Shown here piece by piece: positions 1-11,573 of a DNA stretch of 64,000 nt (its first letter is position 1; each line of letters starts with the position of its first letter). Position numbers and translations under genes: made by a program. Source of the stretch: Formicarius rufipectus (Eukaryota; Chordata; Aves; Passeriformes; Formicariidae); the NCBI GenBank assembly GCA_013399695.1, contig VXAU01006141.1, forward strand, positions 1,369,236 to 1,433,235, in the 5' to 3' direction. The notes beneath the pieces were generated by a model. It saw only the letters and a list, made by a program, of their open reading frames with translations, was not told where the DNA came from and did no database searches.

Positions 1-3000
1 CAGTATGTGTGACATAGCGGGCTCCATTTTGATCAAATGTACTCAATTTACCAAACACAGTAGATTTCACAACATGGTCTACTTTATGCCAACATCTGGT
101 ACATATGGTTGCATTCACGACAGGGAATGGTCCTGTCTTTGCTATGTTTCCCCAACCTTCAAGCCAAATATTTGTTTAAAGGTTAGAAAATGTTTACCTA
201 AGAGCACGCCTCTCTTCAGTGGTGAAAGGAAACTGTGGCTGGGTAACTGAGCAGTTTTATTTACCATCCTCCTTCAGTTTTCCATTTTTATGAATCACTC
301 ATTTTCCGTTTTTAGAAGCCTCTCACACTTGGAGTCTTGCTGGACTAGAGAGAAAAGGAGGACTTTCTGCTGAACAGAGCCTGCACTACTTTTATAACTT
401 GATTTTTTTTCCCCTGCAGTTTTTTGGCATAGCCTAAGGGGAACAATGGCAGAGCATCACAGCTGTGTCACCAAAGCATTCGTGTTCTTGCTTCCAAAGC
501 AAGCATCTGAACAGTGTGAGTTTTAGCCATCATTATTAATGTTCATGTTGTAACTCAAAGCCCTTAACATATCTGATAATTTAATTACAGATTTTTTGGG
601 GATAGATGTGCAGAAACATGTCCTTATGTTCAGTTTTCTGACTTCAAGTGATTGTATTTACCATGATAATATCATATGTGAATGCAATTATGTCATTCCG
701 GTTTCATTCCGAAGTATACTATATCTGTTTTCATCTTGTTTTGCTAGTCAAGGATCAGACTAATCAACGATTCAGTGAACTGAATTCAGTGTTATATACT
801 GTATAAGAGAAAGTCACAACATGCTTCAGCGGATAGTGACTGAAGTTTGGAACAGGCTGTTACAGAACAATCCTTTCCCATCAGAAGTTTCATTCCACTA
901 TGACTGTCTCTCTTAATAAAACATGAATCCAGTTAATAAAGCGTACCACATCATCACATCACTCATCCACCAGTTGTGCTTAATGGCTACTGGAGAAATC
1001 CAGCTGCAAGCAGAATGAAGAAACCCACCTTTGGTAGCTAACTGGTGCTCTCTATTGCAGAAAACTTTCCTCTGAACTACAGAAAATACTAACATACGTT
1101 GCCTGTCTACAAGGGTAGAAGGCAGACACCCTATTCCACCACTGAACTGAGAGAGAAACCACAGTCATGCCCTGGGATGCTAGAAAACCACAGAGAAAGT
1201 TAGCAGTCCTTCTAACTGCTGCCTGGGGAAGTAGGACAAGTCCCTTATCACATCCCTGGGCTAGCAGCTTCTGTAGCATAATCCAGAGGTTGAGAAAATC
1301 CTTTCTTGTACAAAAGAAGTGTAAGGCCCTCTCATAGTTGTGTGAATCATGGACATTTTCTGTTAGCAGAAGTGAAATTGAAGTAAAGAGGTTTTATGTT
1401 AACAGCAATCGGTCTTCGAGAGTTTTGGTTAACTAAAAAAATCTTTAATTACTGACACATTACCAATGAAAGCCTGAAGTGCTCAAAACACTGGAAAACA
1501 AAGAGAAGATGGCTAGAGAAAGAGGACAGCCTGGTGGCAGACAGTGACCAGAGAGGGGGACCAGTGTACTCCAGTCTTTTGTCCAGTGAATGATAATGAA
1601 AACAGATAAAAAGAGTAGTTTCAGCAAAAAGCAAGAACAGCTCACAGCAGCACTTCAGTGACTAGAGACTGGCCTGTGCTGAGTGGCATATGCTGAAGAC
1701 GAGTTTTGACACTGCTGTTCTGCTGCTGTAATCACTGAGCTCTAGTCCATGAATGGGAATGAGTCTGGGGAAAGGGAATACCCATGTTTGGCACTGTTAC
1801 TAGTATCAAGGCTATAAAATATTTTCAGCACCAAAAAAATGCCTGAAAGTCATTCACATACACAGGAAATTTCAAGCTGACTGAAAGGATTTTTTTTCTT
1901 TTTTTTTTTTTTTTAAATCCCCCCCAGAAAAGTAGTGTCATGGCCAAGTCATAAACTTTTTACATCAGTTTTGGAAGAAAATGTCCTTCCTCTTATTATG
2001 TTGAAGAGCCATGAATCCCAAGGAACTGGGTAAATAAAATCAGTTACCAGGCAATACTTGTCCTGACAAACCTGTTCTGCTTTGACATACCTACAGCATG
2101 AGCTCACAGTGCAGAGAACAGAGGAGGTGGTGTTGAGGAACAGTGGGATGAACCAGGACAGTGTGGGAGGCAATGAACAGTTACGTGGGGAGAACATGAG
2201 GCAGTATCAAAGCTGTGTCACCCTGACAGCTGAATATTGAATAGCAACAGGGAACTGATTGGTCCTTCAGTATTTTTCTTCAAATCTGGCATGAGTACAA
2301 AGTCTAAAGTCTGCTGATTATGCAGAAAGATAGCCATAAATGCAAGATTTGCTGAATTCACTTCCATTAACAATTCTGCCACATATAACTGTTGCATTGA
2401 ATATTTTTTAAAGTGAAACTGATGGGGAGTATAATCCCTTAAGATGTGCTCTATCTGTTAAGTGAAGGCAGGAACATTAGACGTTTCCTGTTATACAGGA
2501 AGATATATCTGAACAATTGTTTCCAAACACTCAATTTGTGAGTATTGCAAAAATTAATATAAGATTGGCTAGTGGCTCTGACTGAATGTCAAGGCCTCAT
2601 GGGCAGGCAGGATGTGAAGTCGTAAGAATCACATCCTCACAGACACTGGCACAAATGTAGTTAAATTGAGAAGCAGTCAAATGAGTTTCCATGTGTTCTG
2701 TTTCCAATGGGTAAGGTGTTTTATTTTGTCTAAATGGAATCATCTAGATTTGGGTCAAATAATATAAATCTTATAAAAGTTGAAACAACACAGCCTGAAC
2801 TTCGATGGAAAAAATGTAATCTTTGAAGAGGGGATTCATTCTCATCTTACTGTGGCGGGAGAAGAGTATAGATGTATTTAGGTCTTTAAAATTTATCACC
2901 AGGCAAACTGGTGACAGTGGAAATATTGCTGTGGTAGAAAAAGAGTCAGTGAAATCTGTGTCCATGTTCATGCCAATTCCAACATCCTGCCTGGCTGAAT

Positions 3001-5982
3001 TCTACTTGAGAGGAAGGGGAGAAGGCTTGAGTTTTAGTGGCTTCCTCAAAAAAAAAAGTATTTTATGCTGTTAACGTAATGGTGCAACACTGTCAACAAA
3101 GGTCAAGACCACTGATCTGTGATAGCGAAGGAATGAATGTACCTGGTTTGGAGCTATATTTAGGGGAAGGTTTACATCATGAAGTAGTAATGTTTAGAAT
3201 GAAGAAATTTTATATGCGTCATCAGGCACAATTTCTTTCTTGAGTGAGTCATCTTTGTTTGGTGTAAATGCATTTTTCCTTACAGTTGCAATTGCTATTC
3301 ATATTTAATCCATGATCTTGGTGTCTAGGTAGAATAACTGACAGACAATTGTTTTATGAAGATAAGCATTTTATGTCACAGAAAAAGTAATTTCATGTAT
3401 TCTTACCATCAAGCTTACCCAATGACATTATCCAAAAAGGAACTTTGTTGCTTTAAGAGGTATCGGTCCTGTGGGGATGAGGGCTGCATATATGTACATA
3501 AAGACATGCATCTATATATATAACTATATGTTTTTATGTCATTTTATATATAGCGTTCTTCCTTAAACTTCTCACTATTATTCTAAGTTGAGCAGTATCT
3601 TTGTAGAAAGCTAATTACCTGTGATTTGTAGGATTGTGTTAATGCTAAAGGAATGTAATAGCTCAGAGAATTCAGGATGTCAACATGACCTTACTAGATC
3701 ATTACATTAAATGAAATTTGTTGTTTTAAAGAAAATGGCCTTGCCCTCCTAAATCCTGTGACAGGCACCCAGCAGAATTGGCCTTTTTAACCTCTTGTTC
3801 AAGGTGCTGAAAAGAAGAAAAATGTTTAATATACTTGCTACTGAAAATAAGGCTTCACAAAATACTTTGTCTTCTACCTGTTCTGTGGCATTTTTTTTTG
3901 TACTTCTTCTCCCTACTTGGCATCCTGCTATTAAAGATGGCTATGATGGGAAATAAAAGAAGGCAGTAGCTGAGGTGGATTCAAACAGCTGTGGGTGTCC
4001 AAGTGGCCCTCCTGATCTTACCATCTTTGGGATTGACCTTGGTTTTGTCTCCAACATGTTGTGCCAGTTCCAGGAAGTGATGGTGTAAGCAGGGCCTACC
4101 AGCTTTCTCTCACTTTCAAAACAAAGAGTCCCTGAGAGGGTTACACACTAACTGATCTCTCTGTCATTACCTTTTTTCCATAGTTAGGCTATATTTCTGT
4201 GGTTTCTGATTTTGGTTAACTGAGGCCCAGTTCCTGTTCCTTAGTTTAGCGGTGCCATTGGAGAGTACTGGTAGGTCCTTTAGCCTGTTGTAATTCTGTT
4301 TGCATTTCTGTAGGATTTGTGTACTGGTATAATCAGTTTTATACACAGGCTGAGTTGAACTTCTGCTACAGTGGCAGACAAAAACTTGGATGCAGCAGTG
4401 GTGACATTCTCACTGACAGCTCACACACCCCTCTTGCCCATTCACAGAATGTCAAAGTAGACTTCAGCTTCAGCTCCATTTGTCCCTGGGCCCCAGCATG
4501 GGCACAGAGAACTGCACTGCTCTCCAAGGCCTCCCTGCCCTGGGTTGTGAGTTCACACAGAACAGTGTGCACACTTGTACTGCATGTACTGGGGTCAGTG
4601 TGCTGGAGCCTGTTCCAGACACTGACTATTCTTTGACGCTGCCCTAGCCAGTTGGGATTTGGTGACTGGAGATGTTTTTGAAGTTGTCATTTTTAACAGT
4701 GAATGTCTGGATGCCTGCGATGAACCTGACCCATTGGAGACCTTGTAGAAACTATGGACTGCCACTGGGCAGTGATATTTTGCTTAAGTAGGGAAGTCTG
4801 GTGCTGGATATGGATGACTGCATGTGGATCATACAGGGCAAGTTCTTGGGATGACTATCAGATGCTGCCTAGATGCAGTCCATGAAGTAAGGGACCGTGG
4901 AAGAAGTAGGGTTGCAGCTCTGGAAAAGAATCTCTCTTTCCTGGTGCAGCCATACCTGATAGCTAGGATGTACAGCAATATGGTTTTTCAGGGCTCTAGA
5001 CTCCTAGAGAATTTAAATTCCAATGACAGACCCATCTTTGCAGTCTCTAATACATAGAATATACTCTAATCCAGATACTCAGCCATACCTGAAAACAACC
5101 TTTGTGTCTGACCTTGCATATTTCCTGTGCTGAGTAAATTCTGCAGTTTGAAGGAGCTTAATGTTTAACTGTAGGGAGGCATAAGCTCCATTTCTTTCTA
5201 CAAGTGTCCTATCAGGATGGAAAATCAAGAGAACCCTTTTCTGTGGGCATAGGCTTTACAGCCAGCACAAGGTGGGGGTGAGCCTTGAAACAGCCACCCT
5301 TCCCTCATCATTCCTGCAGATCAAATCCATCTCTTTCAGTGGTCAGTCCTAACAACTCTGAGGCTTAATAGTTCTTCGCTGTGAATGCAGCACAAACCAA
5401 CATACTGAACCAGAAACCCTCAGCCTTGGCATCTATTCCTCATAGCTGAAGGCCCACATTACCATAAGGAAGTCATCAGGAGTTACTTACTATTCACCAA
5501 TGAGGAAACACAGGCAAAACCATCTAATTTGTGATACTCCCACTTGGATATGCTATTTGAACAGGTTCATTTTCAAGGCAACCCTTCTACCTCATTAGTG
5601 TTAAATTTTAATAAGTGCAATTCATTGCCTTCTTGAACCAATGTCTGGAACAGCCCATGGGTACTACTGCCACACGCACCTGCTATAATGAATACCAAAG
5701 CCTATTTCAGTGACCTGAATCCTTTGAAAATTTAGTCCTTTATTTTTATCCATTTAGAGGGAACACAAGCTGCAGTGTCCTACTTCTTCTCAATTGTGTC
5801 ATATGACTCATCAATCAAAATTGGGTTTGGATCCTACTGTCACCCACTGATTTTCAATCAACCCAACAAACCTATCAGAAGTAAAAAAGAAAGATTTTTT
5901 TCACTCAGTCTAAGATACCTTTACAAATTCTGAGTTGTCAGAATACAATTTCAGCAAGGCCAAATTCTATACTCTCCCCTGA

Positions 5983-5985
<3 letters not shown>
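1..5985. other. Unique noncoding sequence, no gene recognised
   Basis: No open frame here exceeds about 105 codons and none resembles a known protein. There is no tRNA- or rRNA-like stretch. The only low-complexity feature of note is a T tract at 1890-1914 (one C interruption) followed by a run of seven C at 1919-1925. An AT-rich stretch with several TATATA runs lies at about 3488-3555. The sequence could be intergenic or intronic; nothing in it decides which. Confidence 0.6.
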
Positions 5986-6052
<67 letters not shown>

Positions 6053-6058
6053 GATAGA
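5986..6058. repeat. (GATA)n microsatellite
   Basis: About 16 to 17 perfect tandem copies of GATA run from 5986 to 6052, followed by one interrupted unit (ATGATAG). The perfect core suggests a polymorphic locus. GATA arrays are common in vertebrate genomes, and no function is implied. Confidence 0.97.
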
Positions 6059-8180
6059 ACTGCTTTGTATCTAAAATCTAACTGCTTCACAGGACAAGAG
6101 AAAAATTTTCGTGAAGTAATTCAACGTTAATATGAAATTTTATACTATTGGGTTGATTAATTTTTAACAAAATGCAATAGTATTTTTTTATCTACTTCTG
6201 TCAGAGCATACTGTACACTCTTGCAACATTTACCAGATACAGAGGTATGAAAGCTGTCTGGCCTACAGGCTGTTAAAGAAAAGCCTTAAAATGTAAGTCT
6301 ATGCAGAGGAACCTCTGTTAACAACCTGAGTTTTACCCCTGTACTTTTAGAAATGCATGAAGCAATTTAAAAACATCACCACCCCCCCACCATCCTTACC
6401 ACTAGAATCTGTTTCTCTTACTGTAATAGCAAAACAAGTATCAGTGACCTGTTCCCATTCTGTCTGAGTGATGAGACATATATGGAAAACAATTACAACA
6501 TATGCTAAAGAAGATAATTCCTTCCTTCCTCTTGAAAACTTTTTCTCAGAATTCATCCTGTTATCCTTCAAACAACTCTTCAGCTTTGCCAGGAATAAAG
6601 AATAAAATACTGCAAAATGTAGTTTCCAGGGGAAAAAAACCAAACAAAGCAAAACAAAAACAAAAACAAAAAAACCCCAAACAAAACAAAACAAAAGAAA
6701 AAACAAACAAAAAACATCCCAAATGATAAAGATTTCTCCCAGTGCCACCATTTCTCTTCTGATCTATTACTCTGGATTTTAAGAGAGATCTACAAAATGC
6801 TTTGAGAGGGTCAGGTTGGGACCTAACACTTGTAACCCTTTTGAAGATGGCCCACTATGGATTCTGATTTTGTGCTGCATTGTAATTTTCTCTACCTCCC
6901 CCACTTTGTTTAAGCTAATCCTACCTGTGCCTCTACTTGCTCCAAGTTAAAAGTCTTCTTCTACTACACACCCCATAAAGTGAATTTAGGATTATATTTT
7001 CATTAACATGAAAATGTAATAAAACTAACTCTATGTTTATTTTTCAAGCTGTCCTTTCATGAAGTCCTTAGCATTACTTAATTGTGAACAATTGATGATA
7101 AAATATTAAACCAGGCTACAGAAACTACCATTAGCATAGGTTTTCCAATGAAACTGAATTGGTGTGAAACTAATTTTCAGACAGTACATATACAACTTAG
7201 TGACAGAAATGATCTTCATCACACATTTTAAGCTTTGGATGAACCTCTGCTTTCAAGCTAACATCCTATCCCTCGTCAACATACAGTCAATCAAAGTATT
7301 AATTATTAATATTAGAGTGATAATTAATAGTAATCAGATATATTACCACAATGAAAATGAATTTTATTTTGTGTTTATTAAGTAAAGGAAAATATTTTTC
7401 TAGGCAGTGCACAGAGAAGAAAATAAGAAGCGGAAACCCCTAATATTACTGGATACTAGAATAACTTGTAATCTCACTAGTAAATAGTCACAAATAAATT
7501 GTTTTCACATTGTACTGATACCTTCTGTTTCACTACAGTTAAATTCTTACCATATCTAGTTTGGCTATAAAATACAAAGGCATTCATCTGCTGTGTGGCT
7601 GCCTCACCACATGAAATGTTTCTTTTGGAAATTGCCCTTATAGAGTGCAATTTACCTGCAACAGCACAAGCCACTGTTGGTAAGCAAAAGTGAATCTGCT
7701 GATGAAATATCTTGCATCTAAAATCCATTATTGAATCAAAAAGGAAAGTATTCTTTACTGAAGTAGTTCATGGGCTATGTATTCTTCTTTAGTTAGTTTG
7801 AGCTTTGATTACAATAATGCAATCAATATAAGGCACAATGTGTTCCAAGAAGCCAAAACAGAAGAATCAGACGGTAATAAAAGGCAGTTTCAGCAACATT
7901 TTTGTAAGAACAATGCATGATATTATATATTAAACATTAAACTTCACAGATAATAAGCATTTAGGCTAGTGCTGAATAGTCCTCAAAGGATTCTCAGTGC
8001 AGTCACACAAGGGCACCTATCATGAGAAGACAAGCAGAATACTCATCCAGCAGCTAGAGGCTGAGTGACCTCCTATCAGAAATCCAGTAAGAACAAGTCT
8101 TTCCTAGCCAAAATCAGTGAAAGACTCTTGTTTACAGCACCTAGAAAAGAAGTACTACTTGCCAGCAAATAATAGTTACA
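6059..8180. other. Unique noncoding sequence with an A/C tract
   Basis: AT-rich sequence without a supported gene. The open frames at 6347-6751 (minus) and 6502-6726 (plus) owe much of their length to the A/C-rich simple tract at 6641-6718, which encodes Lys/Gln/Asn-rich or Phe/Val-rich nonsense. A/T-rich stretches such as 7296-7335 (repeated ATTAAT) are notable only for composition. Confidence 0.6.
6641..6718. repeat. A/C-rich low-complexity tract (CAAAA)n
   Basis: The plus strand is almost purely A and C, in imperfect CAAAA/CAAA units with one internal AAAACCCCAAAC motif. It is one of at least five tracts in this window with the same make-up (others near 17375, 28170, 57405 and 61430). Confidence 0.9.
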
Positions 8181-8225
8181 AGAATCACAGAATGGGTAAG
8201 GTTGTATGGGATTATATTGATGAGG
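8181..8225 (-). mobile_element. CR1 LINE 3'-end stub
   Basis: The plus strand starts AGAATCACAGAATGGGTAAG and continues GTTGTATGGGATTATATTGA, which is the reverse complement of an avian CR1 3' terminus (the usual form is a GGTTGGAAGGGACC block followed by the terminal octamer region). Only the terminal 40 or so bases are clear; weaker similarity may continue to about 8290 (TTTGGTCCAGCATTGC). A severely 5'-truncated copy is typical for CR1. Confidence 0.65.
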
Positions 8226-8477
8226 AAAATGATGATGGTTATTCTTACTATCCAAACCACAGCAATTTGGTCCAGCATTGCAAAAACCTCAATGGTTTAT
8301 TGCATATTTATAACCTCATTCTATTATCGAATACATTCAGCCACTGAATTCATCTAAGGTATTATATGATACTGTGCCATAATTACTGAACAGCTTAATG
8401 ATTTTGAGCACTGAAAAGAGAAAAAGTTTCAGTGCTTTTAATCTCCTAGCATCCTTTGAGTGAGGAAATTATGTTTT

Positions 8478-8545
8478 CCTCATTTTATATCTGAAAAATG
8501 GAGTCACAGAAGCAGAAGATAACTTTTTGAACCCTGGTCACCATG
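8478..8545 (-). mobile_element. Probable MIR/L2-type ancient repeat relic
   Basis: The plus strand shows, in order, a CCTCATTTTATA block, a TGGAGTCACAGA block, then ATAACTTTTTGAACCCTGGTCAC. This matches in order the reverse complement of the shared MIR/L2 3' region (CCTCATTTTACAGATG, GAGGCACAGAGAGG, TTAAGTAACTTGCCCAAGGTCAC). Divergence is high and there are small indels, as expected for an insertion predating birds. A chance match is possible. Confidence 0.45.
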
Positions 8546-10540
8546 AGATGGGGAGAGGCATTTAATAACAGTCAGGAGTGCCGTCAAACCTCTGTTGCCA
8601 TCACTAGGAAGTACGTGTGCAGATAATAGCAGTACTTTTTGCAATCTCATGAAGGACTTGCTTGCCTCCTAAACTTCGAATTCCCAGTGACCAAAGTCAT
8701 TTCATGGAGGAGGAATTAATGATGGAATCAGATTTTTGCTGCCAGCAAATAAGTCTGTGTACAAAATGTAGGAAAAGTGTATTTTTCTACAACTTGTGGA
8801 AGGGTTAATTTCTAAGCTGACCTCTGCCACCAGGTTTTGTCCCTAGGTGGCATCTTACCTTGCACCTTTTCTGGGCCACACTCTTAACCTGTCAGTAGTT
8901 TTCTGCAGGATTTTTTTGATTCTTGTATGCATACAGGCATGTCCAAAACTCATCCATGTCCCAGCTGCTCTGATGCCAGTCACCATCAGCACTTTCTACC
9001 TGACACCCTGCCGTGGTAATGATGCGGCGTCTTCCAAACGTTATCCCCCTCTGAAGAACAGCAGTTATTTTCAATTTAATGGATGAAAAATCCTTTGTTG
9101 TACAATTCTTACCTTGCAGCTGAACCTCTGACAGAGCTGGCCTGAGTGGCTTACTGTGGTGTCCAGGCTGTGGTGGAAAGAGACATACACCAAGGACACT
9201 GCAAGTGCTGGTGTTGCCTCCTCCTGTATGGCAACATGTGTGTGGCCCATGTATGACTTGCCACAGGCAAAGGGAACAACAGATCTGAGGGACCACTGCA
9301 CTAAAGGACCTGTAACAGCTTAGCAAAGCCAGAAGTCTTGTTGTTAATTCCCTGAACACCAATTCTAAAACTTGAAGATAGGCACTCCAAAATTTTTAGC
9401 CACAGGCTCCTTTCTGCTTTGATATTCTCATTCATATTCTGTGAAAGACATTATTTTGGGAGGACAAAATGTGCTGTTACCACAGGATCATATAAATTCT
9501 ACCTATCTTCTGGGAAGCTCAGACTGAAAGGAGGTCTGGATGTAGCTATCCTAAAGCATTAAATATTTATGAAAAATATATATCACAGCATTACATACAA
9601 TTGTGCAATATACTTTTGTGACTTTGCCCTCAAGGCACTTCTTTTATATATTAAATTGATGATAAATGGTGTGATGCTTTGCAGCAACAAAAGATCTCCT
9701 CTTCAACCCTTCAAATAAACTCCCTAAGATGTATTTCTTTTGGTTGATGTTAAAGCAGAAAACTGCATTTTCACCTCATCATTTTATTTTGTAATAGTTT
9801 TGGTTATGATAATAGAATAATCAAGAAAACTATTTTTAAAATAACTTCACTAAACTAAGAGGAAATTATATTGTCTGCTGAGTTTGAAAATCTGTCTATA
9901 ATTTGATTTAAATGTCACTCCTTTCCGTTCATCTTAGCAATTCTGAAGACTGTAGTCCTTATGAAGTATATAGTTCCAGAATATAGGCTTTGTCTTTTGA
10001 AATCTATGACCCTATAGTATGCTTTCAGGAGAGTATGTCTTTATATTAGCTGTAAAAGATAATCTAATAGTTGGTGCAGTCTTATTCCTGTAACATGATT
10101 TATTATTTGCTTTTCTCTATGTATTGTTGTGTGTTGTATATTTGTGAGGAAAATTATTCATCTGTAGCTAAGGATAGTACAGAATTTTACTATACAAGTC
10201 TCTATTTCATAATTTACAAGTGATTCTTGTATATATGAAGTACTCTTCAATCCACATAAAGAGCAGTGGAATTTCAGCAATTGCAATATTTTCTTTCATT
10301 CTTCAATCTTACTATATTAAAAAAAAAAAAAAAAAGGAAAAGCATATTAGCATGAAAGATATTTATGTGGCTGTGCTTTTGCAGAAAAGATACGAACTGA
10401 CCAGCTCTTACTTGTTTTATTTCATTGTCTAGAACAGTACCATCACTTACAAGGTTAGGTTTTTTATTCATCCACCTGTGGTGGCTGTTTGCAAATTGAG
10501 GCTGGTTTTTCAAAAAGGGACTGTAGAGTAAAAAAATACT
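8546..10540. other. Unique noncoding sequence, no gene recognised
   Basis: A minus-strand open frame of 156 codons (8892-9362) lies here but resembles no known family and is within the range expected by chance. An A17 run sits at 10319-10335. No repeats beyond simple A/T-rich sequence were recognised. Confidence 0.55.
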
Positions 10541-10552
10541 CCTAAAGAAACT
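10541..10552. repeat. Left copy of putative LINE target-site duplication
   Basis: CCTAAAGAAACT here matches CCCAAAGAAACT at 11562-11573 in 11 of 12 positions, with AAAGAAACT identical. This copy abuts the 3' trinucleotide tail of the minus-strand LINE, and the other abuts the place where its coding similarity ends. That is the arrangement expected for a target-site duplication made by target-primed reverse transcription. Confidence 0.7.
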
Positions 10553-10598
10553 CATCATCATCATGGCTAGACTTTGTGAATGAAGATTTGGGAGGGAT

Positions 10599-10733
10599 TT
10601 ACCCATGCTTGCTGCAAGCACGCTGATGGCTGATAAGGCCAATGTGAGATAGGCAAGTCCGGTTGCAAAAGGCACAGCAGAAAGTCTCTGTAGGTGGGAC
10701 TGTCAGGGCACGGTTCTTTCTGCCTTGTCTTTT
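10599..10733 (-). pseudogene. C-terminal zinc knuckle of the same LINE ORF
   Basis: Reading the minus strand in the RT frame after the TAG at 10734-10736 gives a basic stretch (KRQGRKNRAL), then PTETFCCAFCNRTC, then LSHIGLISHQRACSKHG and a TAA at 10599-10601. The cysteines and histidine fit C-x2-C-x12-H-x3-C, a nucleic-acid-binding knuckle at the C-terminus of this LINE type. Its intact spacing shows that coding constraint existed until recently relative to the age of the copy. Its own open frame is too short to stand out without the RT context. Confidence 0.75.
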
Positions 10734-11546
10734 CTACTCCAGGCTGATTCTGCGTGCGGTTTCAAAGGAGACAGCAGCGTTATAGATTGTGGGTCTCCAC
10801 GTCTCCTGATTGGAGGCCAGAGTGGACCACTGATGGTGGTCAGTATGGCCAAGGCTGAGGTGTTGTTNNNNNNNNNNNNNNNNNNNNNNNNNNNNNNNNN
10901 NNNNNNNNNNNNNNNNNNNNNNNNNNNNNNNNNNNNNNNNNNNNNNNNNNNNNNNNNNNNNNNNNNNNNNNNNNNNNNNNNNNNNNNNNNNNNNNNNNNN
11001 NNNNNNNNNNNNNNNNNNNNNNNNNNNNNNNNNNNNNNNNNNNNNNNNNNNNNNNNNNNNNNNNNNNNNNNNNNNNNNNNNNNNNNNNNNNNNNNNNNNN
11101 NNNNNNTCCTGAGGTGCAGGTTGATAGAGAACTTCTCTCTTCTTCAGGCTGATTTCCAGCCCAAAAAGCTCAGCAGCCTCTGCAAAGCAGGATGTTAAGC
11201 GCTGCAGAGCTGTTTCTGTGTGGGCAACAAGGGCAGCATCAACAGCAAAAAGCAGCTCACGGACAAGGTGGTTTAGGGTCTTAGTGTGGGCCTTCAGCCT
11301 CCTTAGGTTGAAGAGACTTCCATCGGTACAATACTGGATGTAGATGATGTTTTCTTCATTGAGATCTGCCGTGGCCCTTTGGAGTATCATGCTGAAGAAG
11401 ATTGTGAATAGAGTTGGTGCGAGAACACAACCTTTTTTCACGCCATTGGTTATTGGAAAGGGCTCAGAGAGAGCATCGCCATATCTGACTTGGCCGCGCT
11501 GATCTTCATTTAACAAGATGATAATTTTGAGGAATTTGGGAGGACC
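10734..11546 (-). pseudogene. Reverse transcriptase ORF of RTE-like LINE, inactivated
   Basis: The minus-strand frame starts at a PPKFLKII block (about 11523-11546), preceded by an in-frame TAG at 11547-11549. It runs on through LSEPFPITNGVKKGC and VLAPTLFTIFF (RT motif around conserved QGC-LAP-LF, here with K in place of the Q, near 11433-11435), then FNLRRLKAHTKT. The catalytic box reads FAVDAALVAHT: the first Asp of the usual FADD is Val (codon GTT at 11241-11243, one base from GAT). FGLEISLKK and a QPAP block follow, just before the gap. Beyond the gap the frame resumes with HHQWSTLASNQETWR and SFETARRISLE and stops at TAG 10734-10736. The same frame continues past this stop into the zinc knuckle, so the TAG is a disabling mutation and not the true end. 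No upstream endonuclease is present because of 5' truncation. Confidence 0.8.
10868..11106. other. Assembly gap (239 N)
   Basis: A run of 239 undetermined bases lies inside the RTE-like LINE, between the QPAP block and the HHQWST block of the ORF. From general recollection of this RT family, the omitted part should encode well over 100 residues (thumb and connection), so the N run may under-represent the true length unless this copy has an internal deletion. Confidence 0.99.
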
Positions 11547-11561
11547 CTAATCATTCCATGT

Positions 11562-11573
11562 CCCAAAGAAACT
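11562..11573. repeat. Right copy of putative LINE target-site duplication
   Basis: CCCAAAGAAACT, partner of 10541-10552 (one mismatch). It lies directly outside the 5'-truncated end of the LINE; coding similarity stops about 15 bases inside this point. Confidence 0.7.

Larger units (their letters stand above)
10553..11561 (-). mobile_element. RTE-like LINE, 5'-truncated copy (possible AviRTE)
   Basis: Non-LTR retrotransposon read on the minus strand. From 5' to 3' it holds the end of the finger/palm region of a reverse transcriptase (11546 downward), a sequencing gap, an endmost coding segment, a CCHC zinc knuckle, a stop at 10599-10601, a very short 3' UTR and a (CAT)n trinucleotide tail on the plus strand at 10553-10565. 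A short 3' UTR ending in a short tandem repeat instead of poly(A) is characteristic of RTE-clade elements. The CR1 copies elsewhere in this window end differently, so this is a separate family. Near-identical 12-bp direct repeats flank it. The copy is dead: it is 5'-truncated and has catalytic substitutions and an in-frame stop. Assignment to AviRTE specifically is inference, since only patchily distributed bird lineages carry it; other RTE or RTEX subfamilies are possible. Confidence 0.8.

Noticed and set aside
8892..9362. Minus-strand 156-codon open frame
   Set aside because: No family resemblance. Possible exon borders could be imagined, but none is convincing.
10274..10675. Minus-strand 133-codon frame over the LINE 3' end
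   Set aside because: It is the wrong frame: the LINE's own frame gives the zinc knuckle, and the Met-run in this frame is the trinucleotide tail.
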